The notes below the pieces were generated by a model. That model was not told where the DNA came from, did no database searches, and saw only the letters and a list, made by a program, of their open reading frames with translations. The translations under genes were made by a program, and so were the position numbers. A DNA stretch of 64,000 nt from Cladorhizidae sp. MBARI D1340-BT2. Taxonomy: Eukaryota > Porifera > Demospongiae > Poecilosclerida > Cladorhizidae. Shown one piece after another: positions 25,301 through 39,200 of the stretch. How positions within the stretch are numbered: the first letter of the stretch is position 1; each line of letters starts with the position of its first letter. The stretch lies in NCBI GenBank assembly GCA_028752905.1, contig JAQNBH010000013.1:13171816-13235815 (forward strand), written 5' to 3'.

Positions 25301-28300
25301 ACAAGTGATTCATTAGACCTTGCCACTGAGACTTGCTTCATCCATTGCCACTCAGACCCAGGAAGGGCACTGACAAAGTGCTGATGTGGCACATTCACTT
25401 ACCTCTGCTCTCTCTCAACCTCTTTCTCTCATGCTCACACCTCCTAACCTTCTACTCAGCTTGCTCATTGTGGAGCTCCTCCTCCTCCGGGAAACTTGTT
25501 GCCGTATATTGAACCTTGTACCTACTTACACCAGTCTTTGGAAAGGCAATATCTCCTCAAGTGTCTAAATGCAATGGTTGTTCCATCAGTACTTCTGCTC
25601 GGCCGCCACCCACAGGGGCACCAACCCCAACCAGGGGTTCATACAGGATTTACAGTTTGGGGGGGGAAACTCAAAACGTTTGGCGTTTACGTGATGGGCG
25701 GGCATGCATAAGCAAGCCCCAAGTAGGGGGGTCTGGGGGCGATTTTTTTTGTGCAAAATCGATGCTCTCAGATTGATTCTGAGACATTTTTAGGGTACTT
25801 TCCTATAGTTAAAGTACTAGCACATGGACAGAACATTCTAGATTATGACACAATTGCATCTTGCCACAGAATAGTTTGTGGGTACGCCCTATATTCGCTC
25901 GCTGTACCCAGCATGGAGATTATAACAATCTCCTACAAGAGATGAGGCTGTCTGACCCAGAGTCATTTCAAATATTTGAGGATGTCTAGGGAGAGGTTTG
26001 ACTCTCTTTTAGCTGAGATGCTTTGTATATGAATAATAAAAGTTACCTAATTATATTAGCTACGTTCCCTTCTCTGTACTGCTCTTTTTTTCCGTTACTG
26101 TAATGTATTACACAAGAAATTTCATTAATATAAATTTTTATTGTGAAAATTCTTGGGGGGGGGGGGGGAGAAATCGTTTTGTGGGGGGATATCCCAGGGC
26201 TTCTCCCCCCCTGTATGAAACCCTGCCAACTTTTCTCGGCTGCCACCCACAGGGGCACCAATCCCAACTTGCTCTGGTGGGAGATAGTCATGCACCCAGG
26301 ATGTGCAGCCATGCGGGTAGGGACTACACTGGGAGAGTACTGAAGAGAGCCTCTGCTGCCTAGCTTCCCCCTGCATGTAGTGTTGCACTCCTTAATTGGA
26401 GTCCCCCTCAAGAATGACTGAGACATCGCATCACGAAACCTTGAAGGCAAAGGATCTGGGGCTCATGGAGGACCAAACTCCCCAGGCTGGTCTGGGGCTC
26501 ATGGAGGGCCAAACTCTCCAGACTGGTCTGGGGCTCATGGAGGACCAAACTCCCCAGGCTGGTCTGGGGCTCATGGAGGACCAAACTCTCCAGGCTGGTC
26601 TGGGGCTCATGGAAGACCAAACTCTCCAGGCTGGTCTGGGGCTCATGGAGGGCCAAACTCTCTAGGCTGGTCTGGGGCTCAAGGAGGACCAAACTCTCCA
26701 GACTGGTCTGGGGCTCATGGAGGACCAAACTCCCCAGGCTGGTCTGGGGCTCATGGAGGACCAAACTCCCCAGGCTGGTCTGGGGCTCATGGAAGACCAA
26801 ACTCTCCAGGCTGGTCTGGGGCTTATGGAGGGCCAAACTCTCCAGGCTGGTCTGGGGCTCATGGAGGACCAAACTCCCCAGGCTGGTCTGGGGCTCATAG
26901 GACCAAACTCTCCAGGCTGGTCTGGGGCTCATGGAGGACCAAACTCTCCAGGCTGGTCTGGGGCTCATGGAGGGCCAAACTCTCCAGGCTGGTCTGGGGC
27001 TCATGGAGGACCAAACTCTCCAGGCTGGTCTGGGGCTCATGGAGGGCCAAACTCTCCAGGCTGGTCTGGGGCTCATGGAGGACCAAACTCCCCAGGCAGG
27101 TCTGGGGCTCATGGAGGGCCAAACTCTCCAGGCTGGTCTGGGGCTCATAGGACCAAACTCTCCAGGCTGGTCTGGGGCTCATGGAGGACCAAACTCTCCA
27201 GGCTGGTCTGGGGCTCATGGAGGGCCAAACTCTCCAGGCTGGTCTGGGGCTCATGGAGGACCAAACTCCCCAGGCTGGTCTGGGGCTCATAGGACCAAAC
27301 TCTCCAGGCTGGTCTGGGGCTCATGGAGGACCAAACTCTCCAGGCTGGTCTGGGGCTCATGGAGGGCCAAACTCTCCAGGCTGGTCTGGGGCTCATGGAG
27401 GACCAAACTCTCCAGGCTGGTCTGGGGCTCATGGAGGGCCAAACTCTCCAGGCTGGTCTGGGGCTCATGACCAAACTCTCCAGGCTGGTCTGGGGCTCAT
27501 AGGACCAAACTCTCCAGGCTGGTCTGGGGCTCATGGAGGACCAAACTCTCCAGGCTGGTCTGGGGCTCATGGAGGGCCAAACTCCCCAGGCTGGTCTGTG
27601 GCTCATGGAGGACCAAACTCTCCAGGCTGGACTGGGGCTCATGGAAAACCAAACTCTCTAGGCTGGTCTGGGGCTCATGGAGGACCAAACTCTCCAGGCT
27701 GGTCTGGGGCTCATGGAAGACCAAACTCTCCAGGCTGGTCTGGGGCTCATGGAGGACCAAACTCTCCAGGCTGGTCTGGGGCTCATGGAGGACCAAACTC
27801 TCCAGGCTGGTCTGGGGCTCATGGAGGACCAAACTCTCCAGGCTGGTCTGGGGCTCATGGAAGACCAAACTCTCCAGGCTGGTCTGGGGCTCATGGAGGA
27901 CCAAACTCTCCAGGCTGGACTGGGGCTCATGGAGGACCAAACTCTCCAGGCTGGTCTGGCGCTCATGGAAGACCAAACTCTCCAGGCTGGTCTGGGGCTC
28001 ATGGAGGACCAAACTCTCCAGGCTGGTCTGGGGCTCATGGAAGAACAAACTCTCCAGGCTGGTCTGGGGCTCATGGAGGACCAAACTCTCCAGGCTGGTC
28101 TGGGGCTCATGGAAGACCAAACTCTCCAGGCTGGTCTGGGGCTCATGGAGGACCAAACTCTCCAGGCTGGTCTGGGGCTCATGGAAGAACAAACTCTCCA
28201 GGCTGGTCTGGGGCTCATGGAGGACCAAACTCTCCAGGCTGGACTGGGGCTCATGGAGGACCAAACTCTCCAGGCTGGTCTGGCGCTCATGGAAGACCAA

Positions 28301-30206
28301 ACTCTCCAGGCTGGTCTGGGGCTCATGGAGGACCAAACTCTCCAGGCTGGTCTGGGGCTCATGGAGGACCAAACTCTCCAGGCTGGTCTGGGGCTCATGG
28401 AAGACCAAACTCTCCAGTCTGGTCTGGGGCTGTAAGATAATGCAGAGGAATGAATACCCTTGGAAGCCTTTCTGGGAGCCACATCAGTGGCTGAGCTGCA
28501 GTTGCATAGCAATGCTGAGGGTCTGGACAATGAACACCAATTCTACAGGGACAAGTGTCAGGAAACAGGCAGAGAAACTCCGACCTTAAGTGGAGGTATG
28601 ATGGCAGCACTGCCAGAATCTGCGCTTTCCTAGTGAGACTTAAATCCCTGCTTGATACAGCATCCAGTCTGTGTGTGTGTGTGTGTGTGTGTGATTATCC
28701 TCCACACACACATATGGATGCAAAAAAAAACACATGTACATACCAAAAAGCCTAGCTGAGCACATCATTCATACATACACGTATATGTACATACACTCGC
28801 ATGCATACAGACACACAGTTTGAAGGTTATTTCATTGATGTGGAGTGGTTGAGACCAAATGCTACCTCGGCTGATGTTCAATGCTTGGCAGCGAAGAGGG
28901 TTGCTTGAAATTCCTTTGGCTTCACTCCTGCAGCTCTTGCACGCAGAACAAACAACTTCCTACCCTGCGCCAGACACTGTGGCTTTGAATCGGCTAATAG
29001 GGATGGCCATCAAGTCCATCAGGTCGGTCCTAGCAACTGTGCTGTGTTTGTTGGTCGATCCTAGCAACTGTGCTGTGTTTGTCAGTCGGTCCTAGGAACT
29101 GTGCTGTGTTTGTCAGTCGGTCCTAGGAACTGTGCTGTGTTTGCCAGCGGTAGCAAATGTGCTGTGTTTGTCGGTCGGTCCTAGGAACTGTGCTGTGTTT
29201 GTCGGTCGGTCATAGCAACTGTGCTGTGTTTGTCGGTCGGTCCTAGGAACTGTGCTGTGTTTGTCAGTCGGTAGCAACTGTGCTGTGTTTGTCGGTCGGT
29301 CCTAGGAACTGTGCTGTGTTTGTCGGTCGGTCCTAGCAACTGTGCTGTGTTTGTCAGGAAAAAAGCTGCAGTAGCAACTGCAAATTACTACCTCAATAAT
29401 TAAGGGGGCATGACTTATACCACGAATGATATTGTGGGTGAAGTGCACAGTGGGTGTGGCAACAATGAGCACATGTGCAATAGTGAGTGTGGCATCAATG
29501 AGCATATGTGCAACAGTGGGTGTGGCATCAATGAGCATATGTGCAATGGTGGGTGTGGCATCAACAAGCACATGTGCAACAGTGGGTGTGACATCAACGG
29601 GCACACGTGCACCAGCGGGTGTGGCATCAACGAGCACACGTGCAGCAGTGGGTGTGGCATTAACGAGCGCATGGAGAGCTGCACTGTTGGGTTGTGCGTG
29701 TCTGGGGCTAAAACTGGCACGAGGCCCGAAGTATTTCCAAATGTTGAAAGGTGGGCATTAACAAAAGAAGTGAGTGAGAGAGAAGCCTCTAGTGCCCCCA
29801 AGCTGCTGGTGTTGCTTTTCCTGAGAGGAAGGGAAATTGAAGTGCAAAGGATTGCTCAGCAGCGCCGCAGCTTGTTGGACGCAGCCTTCAGACTTAGCCT
29901 CTCGGTGGGTGCTGCAGCTTGTTGGACGCAGCCTTCAGACTTAGCCTCGCTGTGTGTGCTGCATCTTGGCCTTCAGACTTAGCCTGCAGTGAAATTTAGT
30001 ATCTAAAAAGTGATGCGGCTTAGATGCAGGGAAACCAGTAATGCACTCCGGTGCTGAGCAGATTGGGGGGGGGGGGGGGGGGGGGGTGCGGCTTATACCT
30101 AGGTGCGATCTTTACCCGGCCAATAAGTAGCACTCCATCTGATCCGTGTGTGTGTGTGTGCATTTTTCTGTGCATAGTTATGTGTGAACATATGTATCAT
30201 GTTCAT

Positions 30207-30237
<31 letters not shown>

Positions 30238-33200
30238 TGGGGGCTCATGGTGTGTGTGTGTGTGGTGAAGGGGTGATGGTTCATGGTGTGTGTGTGGGTG
30301 GTGATAGTTCAATGGTTTGTGTATGGGTGGTTCAGGTGTGTGTGGTGGTGCAGTGGCGATGGTGTGTGTGGTGAAGGGGTTCATGGTGCATATGCTTACT
30401 TATTGTTTGTGTGTGGGAAGGCTGTAACCTCCATCCAAATAAGATGCCAATCATCATGTCTTATTTCACACCTAACTTATAGATCTTCTCTGACTTGTAA
30501 TTAATAGGGTTACAGATATGGACATTGTCCAATCGTCCATGACCACATGCCTAGTCTAGTTGGGCCAACTTCTAGCCTGCACCCACTCCAAGAAACTGCA
30601 ATTGCTCTACATGGAGTGCCGAGGTGGCAAGGAGAGGCTGTGTACATACATGTACATGTACATGTATGTACATAGCTAGCCGTCCCTATACTGAAGTGGT
30701 GGCAAGGACAGGCTGTGACCATAGCTATTCCTCCCTCACTCAGCTGGACACCATCTCATGGCTAGGAGTAGGCTGTGCACATATGTAGCTAGCCTTGCTC
30801 AGCTGGACACCATCTCATGGCTAGGAGTAGGCTGTGCACATATGTAGCTAGCCTTGCTCAGCTGGACACCATCTCATGGCTAGGAGTAGGCTGTGCACAT
30901 ATGTAGCTAGTCTTGCTCAGCTGGACACCACCTCATGGCTAGGAGTAGGCTGTGCACATACTGTAGCTACTCAGCTGGACACTCAATGATGATGATGCCG
31001 TACGACATTTAAGGGTGAGGGAGAAAGGGGAGAAGTTTTGAACTCTCGGCTAATGACTATAGTTTTCTCGGTGTGAATTTGGGGGCAGTGACTTGGTGAT
31101 GAGTGTATGCAGAGAGGTGTGGAAATAAAGTGGCCAGCACGTCTGCTGTTTTTTTGTAGACCCCCCAAACCTCCTCTTGTTTTTTGTAAGCCCCCCAAAC
31201 CTCCTCTTGTTTTTTGTAAGCCCCCCAAACCTCCTCTTGTTTTTTGTAGGACCCCCAAACCTCCTCTTTTTTTTTTGTAGGCCCCCCAAACCTCCTGTTG
31301 TTTTTTGTAGGCCCCCCAAACCTCCTCTTGTTTTTTGTAGGCCCCCCAAACCTCCTCTTGTTTTTGTATGCCCCCCAAACCTCCTCTTGTTTTTTGTAGG
31401 CCCCCCAAACCTCCTCTTGTTTTTGTAGGCCCCCCAAACCTCCTCTTGTTTTTTGTAGGTCCCCCAAACCTCCTCTTGTTTTTGTAGGCCCCCAAAACCT
31501 CCTCTTGTTTTTGTAGGCCCCCCAAACCTCCTCTTGTTTTTTGTAGACCCCCCAAACCTCCTCTTGTTTTTTGTAGGCCCCCCAAACCTCCTCTTGTTTT
31601 TGTAGGCCCCCCAAACCTCCTCTTGTTTTTGTAGGCCCCCCAAACCTCCTCTTGTTTTTTGTAGGCCCCCCAAACCTCCTCTTGTTTTTTGTAGGACTCC
31701 CAAACCTCCTCTTGTTTCTTTTTAGGCCCCCCAAACCTCCTCTTGTTTTTTGTAGGCCCCCCAAACTTGTAGGTCCCCCAAACCTCCTCTTTTTTTTTGT
31801 AGGCCCCCCAAACCTCCTCTTGTTTTTTGTAGGCCCCCCAAACCTCTTTTTGTAGACCCCCCAAACCTCCTCTTGTTTTTGTAGGCCCCCCAAACCTCCT
31901 CTTGTTTTTGTAGGCCCCCCAAACCTCCTCTTGTTTTTTGTAGGCCCCCCAAACCTCCTCTTGTTTTTTGTAGGCCCCCCAAACCTCCTCTTGTTTTTTG
32001 TAGGTCCCCCAAACCTCCTCTTGTCAAACTGGAAGTAAAATCAAATGATCAGTGTCCACTGGGCATGTGCTGCAAGTTGAAAAATATTAAATATATTTTA
32101 AGAAGCCAGTTCAGCAAGTGGGTTCATTTGTGAACCATGTCTGAGGTTGCACCTGTGGCCGCTTAAGATGACCAATCAATAAGCCAGTGGGTATGACAAT
32201 GTTGTCATCTCCTTGTAGTGCAGTCTCCTTGTATTGCAGTGTGAAGTAGTTCACCACTGATTTTGACGCTCTCTCTCTCTCTCTGTTGTCATCTTGTGTT
32301 GTGAAACAGTTAAGCCAATAATCACGTCGCCTGTGTGTGTGTGTGTGTGTGTGTGTGTTGTCATCTCCTTGTGTGTACTTGTGTGTTATGATGTAGATGA
32401 CTTCATTGACGTCATCCTTGGCAACCGTGTGTATCTGAAGTGTCTCTATGTAAGTTGCACACATTTTAAACGAGTTTCAACTGAATATTGAGGGAGGGGT
32501 GGCTAGAAACATCTCCCTTGCGTACCCCTCAAGGTCCTGGTTGCCCACTGAAGTGTCCTACTGTCTGTGACTCCATTGCATTTGGCAGGCAGTAAATCGT
32601 CCAAATGTCAGCAGGAGATGTGAAGTCATTCGTAGCTTTTCCCAGGACATTCAGCGCTAGAGCAAGGGGAAAGTGGGCTTTATTTTAGATCACTGCCATC
32701 CTTAATGAATCATTTGTTTTAATATTATTATAATGCTCGTCTTTGGCAGGTCCAATGATGTGTTATATCCATATGCCTAATGCTTGTTTGTGGTGTGTGT
32801 ATGTGTGCATGCCTGTGTGGTGTATTCAGTGGATGTCGAATGAGATGGAATCCTTGTTACTCTAATAACACAGTTACTGTGTTACCTTGGTAACAAAGTG
32901 CATGCTATTAGATACAAGTAGCATCCCTGGAATGCATCATCTTGGGTTTGTTGTTGGTCGACCAAGAGAAGGTCAAGAGGTCAAATGTGCATGTTCTGCA
33001 AGAACAAGGAGACATTGTTGTTTCTGGCAGCTTGACATCATGTAGCAGCTTCCTTTGTGTGTGTGTGTGTGTGTGTGTGTCATCAGAGCAGCTGCTGTGT
33101 GTGTGTGTGTGTGTGTGTCAGCAGAGCAGCTGCTGTGTGTGTGTGTGTGTGTGTGTCAGCAGAGCAGCTGCTGTGTGTGTGTGTGTGTGTGTGTGTGTGT

Positions 33201-36200
33201 CAGCAGAGCAGCTGCTGTGTGTGTGTGTGTGTGTGTGTGTGTCAGCAGAGCAGCTGCTTTGTGTGTGTGTGTGTGTGTGTGTGTGTATCAGCAGAGCAGC
33301 TGCTTTGTGTGTGTGTGTGTGTGTATCAGCAGAGCAGCTGCTGTGTGTGTGTGTGCGTGTGTGTGTGTGTGCATGTGTGTGTGTGTGTGTCAGCAGAGCA
33401 GCTGCTGTGTGTGTGTGTGTGTGTGTGTGTGTCAGCAGAGCAGCTGCTGTGTGTGTGTGTGTGTGTGTGTCAGCAGAGCAGCTGCTGTGTGTGTGTCAGC
33501 AGAGCAGCTGCTGTGTGTGTGTGTGTGTGTGTGTGTGTGTCAGCAGAGCAGCTGCTGTGTGTGTGTGTGTGTGTGTGTGTCAGCAGAGCAGCTGCTTTGT
33601 GTGTGTGTGTGTGTGTGTGTGTCAGCAGAGCAGCTGCTGTGTGTGTGTGTGTGTATGTGTGTATCAGCAGAGCAGCTGCTGTGTGTGTGTGTGTGTGTGT
33701 GTGTGTCAGCAGAGCAGCTGCTTTGTGTGTGTGTGTGTGTGTCAGCAGAGCAGGAGCTTCATGTGTGTGCATCAGCAGTTAGACTGCTTGGCTTCAACTG
33801 CTTTGTGTGGGTGTGTATGTGTGTGTTTTGCATTGAACTGAGCCAAGTGCAAGCAAGCTTCCACCGTCTGTGTTGCGTGGTCTATACTTGCCTTGGGCTT
33901 ATCTCTAAGCTTAGCTGTTCCCGTGAAAACCGTGGACTTGGTTAATTAATCATAATTAAGAATTGTTGTCGTTGTTGTGTGAAAATGTGTTCCGTAGGCT
34001 AAGGAAACCACTTAAACTCGAAGAAAACTCAGGACAGTACGAGGAAATGCAATTCCAGCATGTACAGTACATACAGTGTATTTAACAAACAGGTTCTTGC
34101 CATCTCTTTCCATCATAAACTTTCTCCTGAGCTGCTGGCAGTGAAGACTGTCTCCTCACCAACAGGTCTTGATGGAGGCTGGAGAGTGCTCCTGAGCTGC
34201 TGGCAGTAAAGGCTCTCTCCTCACCAACAGGTCTTGATGGAGGCTGGAGAGTGCTCCTGAGCTGCTGGCAGTAAAGGCTCTCTCCTCACCTACAGGTCTT
34301 AATGGAGGCTGGAGAGTGCTCCTGAGCTGCTGGCAGTAAAGGCTGTCTCCTCACCTACAGGTCTTAATGGAGGCTGGAGAGTGCTCCTGAGCTGCTGGCA
34401 GTAAAGGCTGTCTCCTCACCTACATGTCTTAATGGAGGCTGGAGAGTGCTCCTGAGCTGCTGGCAGTAAAGGCTGTCTCCTCACCTCTAGTGCGCCATAT
34501 CTAGTGCACCACATCACATCTAGTGCACCATATCTAGTAAAGTTGGAGGTATGCATGTATTTATGATCATAATTATATAGTCTTGTAGAGGCTTGAAGTA
34601 AGAATGTCAGCGTGGGCCGCCAAAGCAAGTAATTTAAGGGAGTGGTAGCCAATCACTGGGTCAGTGGTCAGCCATTGCACGGCATGGAGTGATCAGTTCA
34701 GTGAGGGTAAGCCTCAATCGTGCAGTCTTACAATCCTTGGAAAGCTGGTCTTATAAGTCGTGGATGGTGGCTTCGCTCCCAAGCAGCATATAGATGGTAG
34801 CAGCCGTCATATCCTCACATCCAATCTTGCGGAGTACTTTGGCCTCTCTCCTTGGGAGGGGGGGGGAGGGGGGTGCTGGTTTCATTTGGTAGGCATTGAG
34901 CAAGACTCGGCCTCGTTTTGCTCTGCTGAAATTGAAGTGATCTCAACTTGCTATATGTTAATGTTGGGTATATTATTCTATGTTGAAGTAGCATGGGCGA
35001 GGGCTTGAGCTGGTGGCAGCAGTGAGCATCTCTCAACTACAGTGAGTGAGGCCTTGAGCTGGTGGCAGCAGTGGACATCTCTCAACTACAGCCTTGAGCT
35101 GGTGGCAGCAGTGAGCATCTCTCAACTACAGTGAGTGAGGCCTTGAGCTGGTGCAGGGTGGCAGCAGTGGGCATCTCTCAACTACAGTGAGTGAGGCCTT
35201 GAGCTGGTGGCAGCAGTGGGCATCTCTCAACTACAGTGAGTGAGGCCTTGAGCTGGTGGCAGCAGTGGACATCTCTCAACTACAGTGAGTGAGGCCTTGA
35301 GCTGGTGGCAGCAGTGAGCATCTCTCAACTACAGTGAGTGAGGCCTTGAGCTGGTGGCAGCAGTGGACATCTCTCAACTACAGTGAGTGAGGCCTTGAGA
35401 TGGTGGCAGCAGTGGGCATCTCTCAACTACAGTGAGTGAGGCCTTGAGCTGGTGGCAGCAGTGGGCATCTCTCAACTAGCAAGGGAGGAGGCTTGGGCTG
35501 GTGGCAGCAGTGGGCATCTCTCAACTACAGTGAGTGAGGCCTTGAGCTGGTGGCAGCAGTGAGCATCTCTCAACTAGCAAGGGAGGAGGCTTGGGCTGGT
35601 GGCAGCAGTGGGCATCTCTCAACTACAGTGAGTGAGGCCTTGAGCTGGTGGCAGCAGTGAGCATCTCTCAACTAGCAAGGGAGGAGGCTTGGGCTGGTGG
35701 CAGCAGTGGGCATCTCTCAACTACAGTGAGTGAGGCCTTGAGCTGGTGGCAGCAGTGGACATCTCTCAACTATAGTGAGTGAGGCCTTGAGCTGGTGGCA
35801 GCAGTGGACATCTCTCAACTACAGTGAGTGAGGCCTTGAGCTGGTGGCAGCAGTGGGTATCTCTCAACTACAGTGAGTGATGCCTTGAGATGGTGGCAGC
35901 AGTGGACATCTCTCAACTACAGTGAGTGAGGCCTTGAGCTGGTGGCAGCAGTGGGCATCTCTAAACTACAGTGAGTGAGGCCTTGAGCTGGTGGCAGCAG
36001 TGGACATCTCTCAACTACAGTGAGTGAGGCCTGGAGCTGGTGGCAGCAGTGGGTATCTCTCAACTACAGTGAGTGATGCCTTGAGATGGTGGCAGCAGTG
36101 GACATCTCTCAACTACAGTGAGTGAGGCCTTGAGCTGGTGGCAGCAGTGAGCATCTCTCAACTAGCAAGGGAGGAGGCTTGGGCTGGTGGCAGCAGTGAG

Positions 36201-39200
36201 CATCTCTCAACTAGCAAGGGAGGAGGCTTGGGCTGGTCACAACAACACCAAAGGGGGGGGGGAGATAGCGGTCTTTACTGGCTGCTATATGTTTTCACTG
36301 TGCTAAGATCACCACATCTGCATTCCTCAAGCATGTTATTTTCATTTGTGTGTAAGGGGATGTGCCAATCACTCCAACAAGACCACAGAAGTTATTGGGT
36401 TGAACTTGGGAAATGATGATTACCCAGTCCAGTGCTGTAAACTGCACCCTCTTCCTTACAAAGGGAGCCGAACAGTGCACACCTAATGTTTTATGGCGAG
36501 GTATTCGAAGAGTAAAATACTCGCAACTGGTGACCCGTGGAAGGATTTGTGCGGGGGGGGGGGGGGGGGGGGGGGGGGGATATCCGTGGGGTCGCAACTG
36601 GAAGTTACACCTGCTCAACTGCTCTCCATTCCCCACCAGTGAGGGTGTGTTGAACAAGATATTCTATGGGAGGGTGTTCAACTGCTCTCCATTCCCCACC
36701 AGTGAGGGTGTGTTGAACAAGATATTCTATGGGAGGGTGTTAAACAAGGAAGGGGGAAGGTGTTGAACAAGGAAGGGTAGTATTAGGGGGAGTGTGTTGA
36801 ACAAGGAAGGGTAGTATTAGGGGGAGGGTGTTGAACAAGGAAGGGTAGTATTAGGGGGAGGGTGTTGAACAAGGAAGGGTAGTATGTATTAGGGGGAGGA
36901 TGCTATACCAGCTGACCAGTGTTGAGGGCATTATTAGATGGAGTTCATGAGGGAGTAAGCATGGCAGGGTATTATTAGAGGGAAGGTGTTAAGCATTGTG
37001 ATGTATTATTAGAGGGAAGGTGTTAAGCATTGTGATGTATTATTAGAGGGAAGGTGTTAAGCATTGTGATGTATTATTAGAGGGAAGATGTTAAGCATTG
37101 TGATGTATTATTAGAGGGAAGGTGTTAAGCATGTATTATTAAAGGGAAGGTGTTAAGCATTGTGATGTATTATTAGAGGGAAGATGTTAAGCATTGTATG
37201 TATTATTAGAGGGAAGGTGTTAAGCATTGTGATGTATTATTAGAGGGAAGGTGTTAAGCATTGTGATGTATTATTAGACGAGTTGTTAGCAAGAGAGAGG
37301 ATTATTTATTAACTGTGAATATTGACCCCCCCTTGGAACTAGCCCCCTCGTACTTCTTTGGAGGGGGGAAAAATCCCCCCCCCCCATTTTTGCCCCATTT
37401 TATGTGCACGATAAAGAATGGTTGAAATGGGTGTGGCAGGTTCTCGATCATTAGATGTGCCTGCTAGTGCACAGTGTCGGGTATTTGTGGGTGTGGACTA
37501 AGCTGAAAGGTGTTTCAGCACGGCAAACCTCTCTCCCAGAACAGCTGCTGCACTCGGCATCCTCTAATTAGTGGACCATATGCCTTGTAATTGCCAAATT
37601 GTCCTTCCAAAAGAATTATCCTTTCAAAGGGACACATTTTACAAAGACTGGGAGACTGCATTCTATCCACTTGCGGGCTAATTTTTGCAATCATTTCAAC
37701 TTTACAAGACATTCCATTTGTGTTGTTTTCCGTGTTATGATTAATTATTGTTGTAAGTTGGGTGGAAGATATGGTAGGTGTGGTTATCACACACTCTAGA
37801 CAAAGAGGGAGGTAAAAGAAGTGGAGTGTATCCATCTATTGATTGATGAATTAGACATTGTGCATTGTGATAATCAATGCCTAGCCTATTATTACAGTAC
37901 GAGGCCACTTAGACAGACACGAACACAAGTAGAGCGATAAGCCACCACTGTTCATTTCAGCCTCTCACGCCCTCACTCTCGCCCTTCTCTCTCCCTATCT
38001 TCCATCTCTCCCTCTCCCTCCCTCCTCCCCTCTCCCTCCCTCCGTCTCCCCCTCTCTCTGCTTGCAGTGCTATAACAAAATTGACCAGATCAGCTTGGAG
38101 GAGGTGGACAGATTGGCTCGGGAACCAAACAGTGTGGTCACCAGCTGCGAGATGGGCCTCAACCTGGACTACTTGCTTGAGAAGCTCTGGGAGTACTTAT
38201 CCCTGCTCAGGGTCTTCACCAAGAAGAGAGGACGTGAGGGATGGGAGAGGGGACTGCCCCACCAAAAGTGGTCTGGGATAAAAGTAGTTCCGTAAAAGGG
38301 TTGGCGGTGGAGGCATGCCTAGTAAATGCAATGTGTGTGTAAAATGAAGTTATTGGATGCCTGTGTGCTGGATTCCCTCAAAGCTTGGTCTAGGCACATA
38401 CAGCGAGGTGTCTAGTGGGTGACAAGATCTCCACGAAGCTTGGCATACAAGATACTCATCAGCTTCATTGCTCAGGACTTTATAGCCACCCACGAGTAGC
38501 ATGAGTCACCTCCTAGCTAGGGTAGGGCTTGGGCTTGGGTAGGGTTTGGGCTAGGGTAGGGCTGATCTGGGCTAGGTAGGGGCTAGGGTAGCCTGGGCTA
38601 GGGTAGGGTCTGGGCTACGTATGGAACAAGAGGGACCTGGAAAGGCCAACTTTGCCCACACCACCAATTTTGTGGGACAGGAGGAGGAGGAGGATGGCTT
38701 AGTTAATTAGGTTTTGACATCAGGATGGGAGGCGGGCAGGGGGAGAGGAGGTTGATAGGTCAGTGAAGAAATCTGGGGTCTTTGGAAGGAGGAGAAGGAT
38801 TGGCACGTTCCACTCCTCCACTAGGCACGTAGTAACGCATCCTTACACAAATGACCGGCCTTCAGTGCTGCTGGTGTGTGAGATGCTCTTGCAGTGTGCT
38901 AGGTGAAGGAATGCAGATGTGTTGATCTTAGCAGAGTGAAAACATATTTCAGTCTGTCACCAATTCCTTATTGAATAAACATCCTCTACACATTCTCTAA
39001 TCACAGCCTCTCTGTCTACTGGGAGTTTGTTTTAGACTCCATGATTCCATCAGCTTCATCAATGTTCTTTTTGCTCTGAGACAAGCCTTCTAGAGCCATC
39101 TCGGTCTCTTCATCTAGTCTAATGATATAGCCCTCACTGGTCACATGACAGTCCAAGGTGGTCAGGTGATCCACAGGGCATTTCATCCAGGAAGATTACA

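Noticed and set aside
26717..28530. Open frames giving [12 protein letters not shown] and similar repeats
   Set aside because: Artefact of the second 36-bp array in DRG2 intron 4; several frames on both strands are open at once.
29410..29982. 190-codon frame with a [11 protein letters not shown] repeat resembling a Cys-rich protein
   Set aside because: The repeated part is a 3n minisatellite, and the rest lacks splice or domain support; it lies in DRG2 intron 4.
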